From positions 1-6,847 of the forward strand of contig CAZVTU010000031.1 in the NCBI GenBank assembly GCA_964630295.1: DNA of 6,847 bases, given 5' to 3'. A program made the translations under genes and the position numbers. The DNA is from CAZVTU01 sp964630295. Its GTDB lineage: Bacteria > Patescibacteriota > Minisyncoccia > Minisyncoccales > RBG-13-42-11. The number at the start of each line of letters is the position of its first letter. Position 1 is the first letter of the stretch. This document shows positions 6,015 through 6,847 of this stretch, one piece after another. Below the pieces are notes generated by a model. The model had not been told where the DNA came from. It was given only the letters and a program-made list of their open reading frames with translations, and did no database searches.

Positions 6015-6847
6015 ATGAAAAAAATTATTTTAATTATTATTGACGGATTGGGAGACAAACCAATTCCTCAATTAGAAAATAAAACACCACTTGAAGCAGC
6101 TAAAACTCCGAATCTAGATAGGTTAGCGGCAGAAGGAGTTGCTGGATTAGTTTTACCTTTAAAATTTGGAGATTTTCCCCATTCAGACACCGCTCACTTA
6201 GCTTTGTTTGGTTATGATCCAAAGATTTATTATTTAGGCCGCGGGCCTTATGAAGCAGCTGGAATTGGTATCAATTTAAAGAAAAATGAAGTAGCTTTAA
6301 GAGTTAACTTTGGAACAGTAGATGAAAATCTCAAAGTAATTGACCGAAGGGCAGGAAGAATTTCTCAGACAGAGCCTTTAATTAAATCACTCCAAAAAAT
6401 AAAAATTAAAAAAGTAAAATTTATTTTAAGAAAATCTTATGGTCATCGAGCAGTTTTAATTTTAAAAGGGGAGAATATTTCTTCGGCTATAACCGATGGA
6501 GACCCAGGAAAAGTGGGAGAGAAAGTAAAGAAAATTTTACCAGTTTGTTTTGGCAGGTGTGGTGCACAAGCAATTGAAAAAGGAAAATTTACAGCCAAAG
6601 TTTTGAATGAATATCTTGAAAAAGCCCATCAAATCTTAGAAAACCATTCTTTAAACAGAAAAAGAAAAAAAAGAGGACTTTTACCCGCTAACTATCTTTT
6701 AGTCAGGGGGGCGGGTTCTTTCAGGAAAACCCCAAGTATCAAAGAGAAATATGGATTAAGAGCTTGTTGTATTGCTGGCGGTGCTTTATACAAAGGAATT
6801 GGAAAGATTTTAGGAATGAAACTAATTAAAGTCAAAGGAGCAAATGG
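6015..6847 (+). CDS. apgM: 2,3-bisphosphoglycerate-independent phosphoglycerate mutase, archaeal type (partial, 3' end off window)
   Basis: This enzyme interconverts 3- and 2-phosphoglycerate, the glycolytic step before enolase, using bound metal ions and a phosphoserine intermediate. The window holds 277 codons of a protein usually near 400 residues; the frame is open at the right edge. Alkaline-phosphatase-superfamily motifs are IIDGLGDKPIPQL (8-20; metal ligand D10), HSDTAHLALFGYDP (56-69) with S57 as probable nucleophile, GRGPYEAAGIG (75-85), RVNFGTVD (96-103), DRRAGRI (110-116), GHRAVLIL (143-150), DGDPGK (161-166), NYLLVRGAG (226-234) and CIAGGALYKGIGKILGM (252-268). These follow the ApgM pattern, not the longer GpmI or the cofactor-dependent GpmA. 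The ATG at 6015 is the only reasonable start: the frame has a TGA at 5991. Its upstream bases are almost all T, with no Shine-Dalgarno sequence. Pairing with enolase supports the assignment. Some bacteria, including thermophiles and CPR, carry this type. Confidence 0.93.
   Translation, partial: MKKIILIIIDGLGDKPIPQLENKTPLEAAKTPNLDRLAAEGVAGLVLPLKFGDFPHSDTAHLALFGYDPKIYYLGRGPYEAAGIGINLKKNEVALRVNFGTVDENLKVIDRRAGRISQTEPLIKSLQKIKIKKVKFILRKSYGHRAVLILKGENISSAITDGDPGKVGEKVKKILPVCFGRCGAQAIEKGKFTAKVLNEYLEKAHQILENHSLNRKRKKRGLLPANYLLVRGAGSFRKTPSIKEKYGLRACCIAGGALYKGIGKILGMKLIKVKGAN

Overview
This AT-rich window (about one third G+C by eye) is packed with seven genes, all on the + strand. Gaps are 3 to 47 bases and two junctions overlap. 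Nothing is encoded on the - strand. The FtsZ with a bacterial-type C-terminal peptide says Bacteria. The compact layout, divergent core enzymes, archaeal-type phosphoglycerate mutase and lack of Shine-Dalgarno sequences suggest a reduced-genome uncultured lineage, most likely Patescibacteria/CPR (Parcubacteria-like). That placement is inference, not proven by any marker here.

Layout. Positions 1-36 could be the last codons of an upstream gene. A possible promoter at 62-89 precedes ftsZ (96-1514), the division GTPase, which has an unusual lysine-rich tail ending in the FtsZ C-terminal conserved peptide. Next come a stand-alone ADP/ATP-dependent NAD(P)H-hydrate dehydratase (1552-2415), a thioredoxin-reductase-family flavoprotein whose second half looks like AhpF (2422-3339), and two tandem paralogous seven-helix membrane proteins of unknown function (3343-4059 and 4056-4763). 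The last two genes are a divergent enolase (4750-5967) and the first two thirds of an archaeal-type cofactor-independent phosphoglycerate mutase (6015 to the right edge). A long AT-rich hairpin with a GC core separates them.

How the genes relate. Enolase and phosphoglycerate mutase catalyse consecutive steps of lower glycolysis (3-phosphoglycerate to 2-phosphoglycerate to phosphoenolpyruvate). The hydratase repairs damaged NAD(P)H, and the flavoprotein uses NAD(P)H to reduce disulfides, so the two are loosely linked through pyridine nucleotides. The membrane pair sits inside the same tight run, overlapping each other by four bases and enolase by 14. Co-transcription from nnrD to enolase is therefore likely, but it does not reveal their function.

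There is no CRISPR, mobile element, tRNA or rRNA. The items most worth following are the duplicated seven-helix pair, the basic FtsZ tail, the enolase with a missing conserved segment, the AhpF-like reductase without an AhpF N-terminal domain, and the hairpin just in front of the mutase start.
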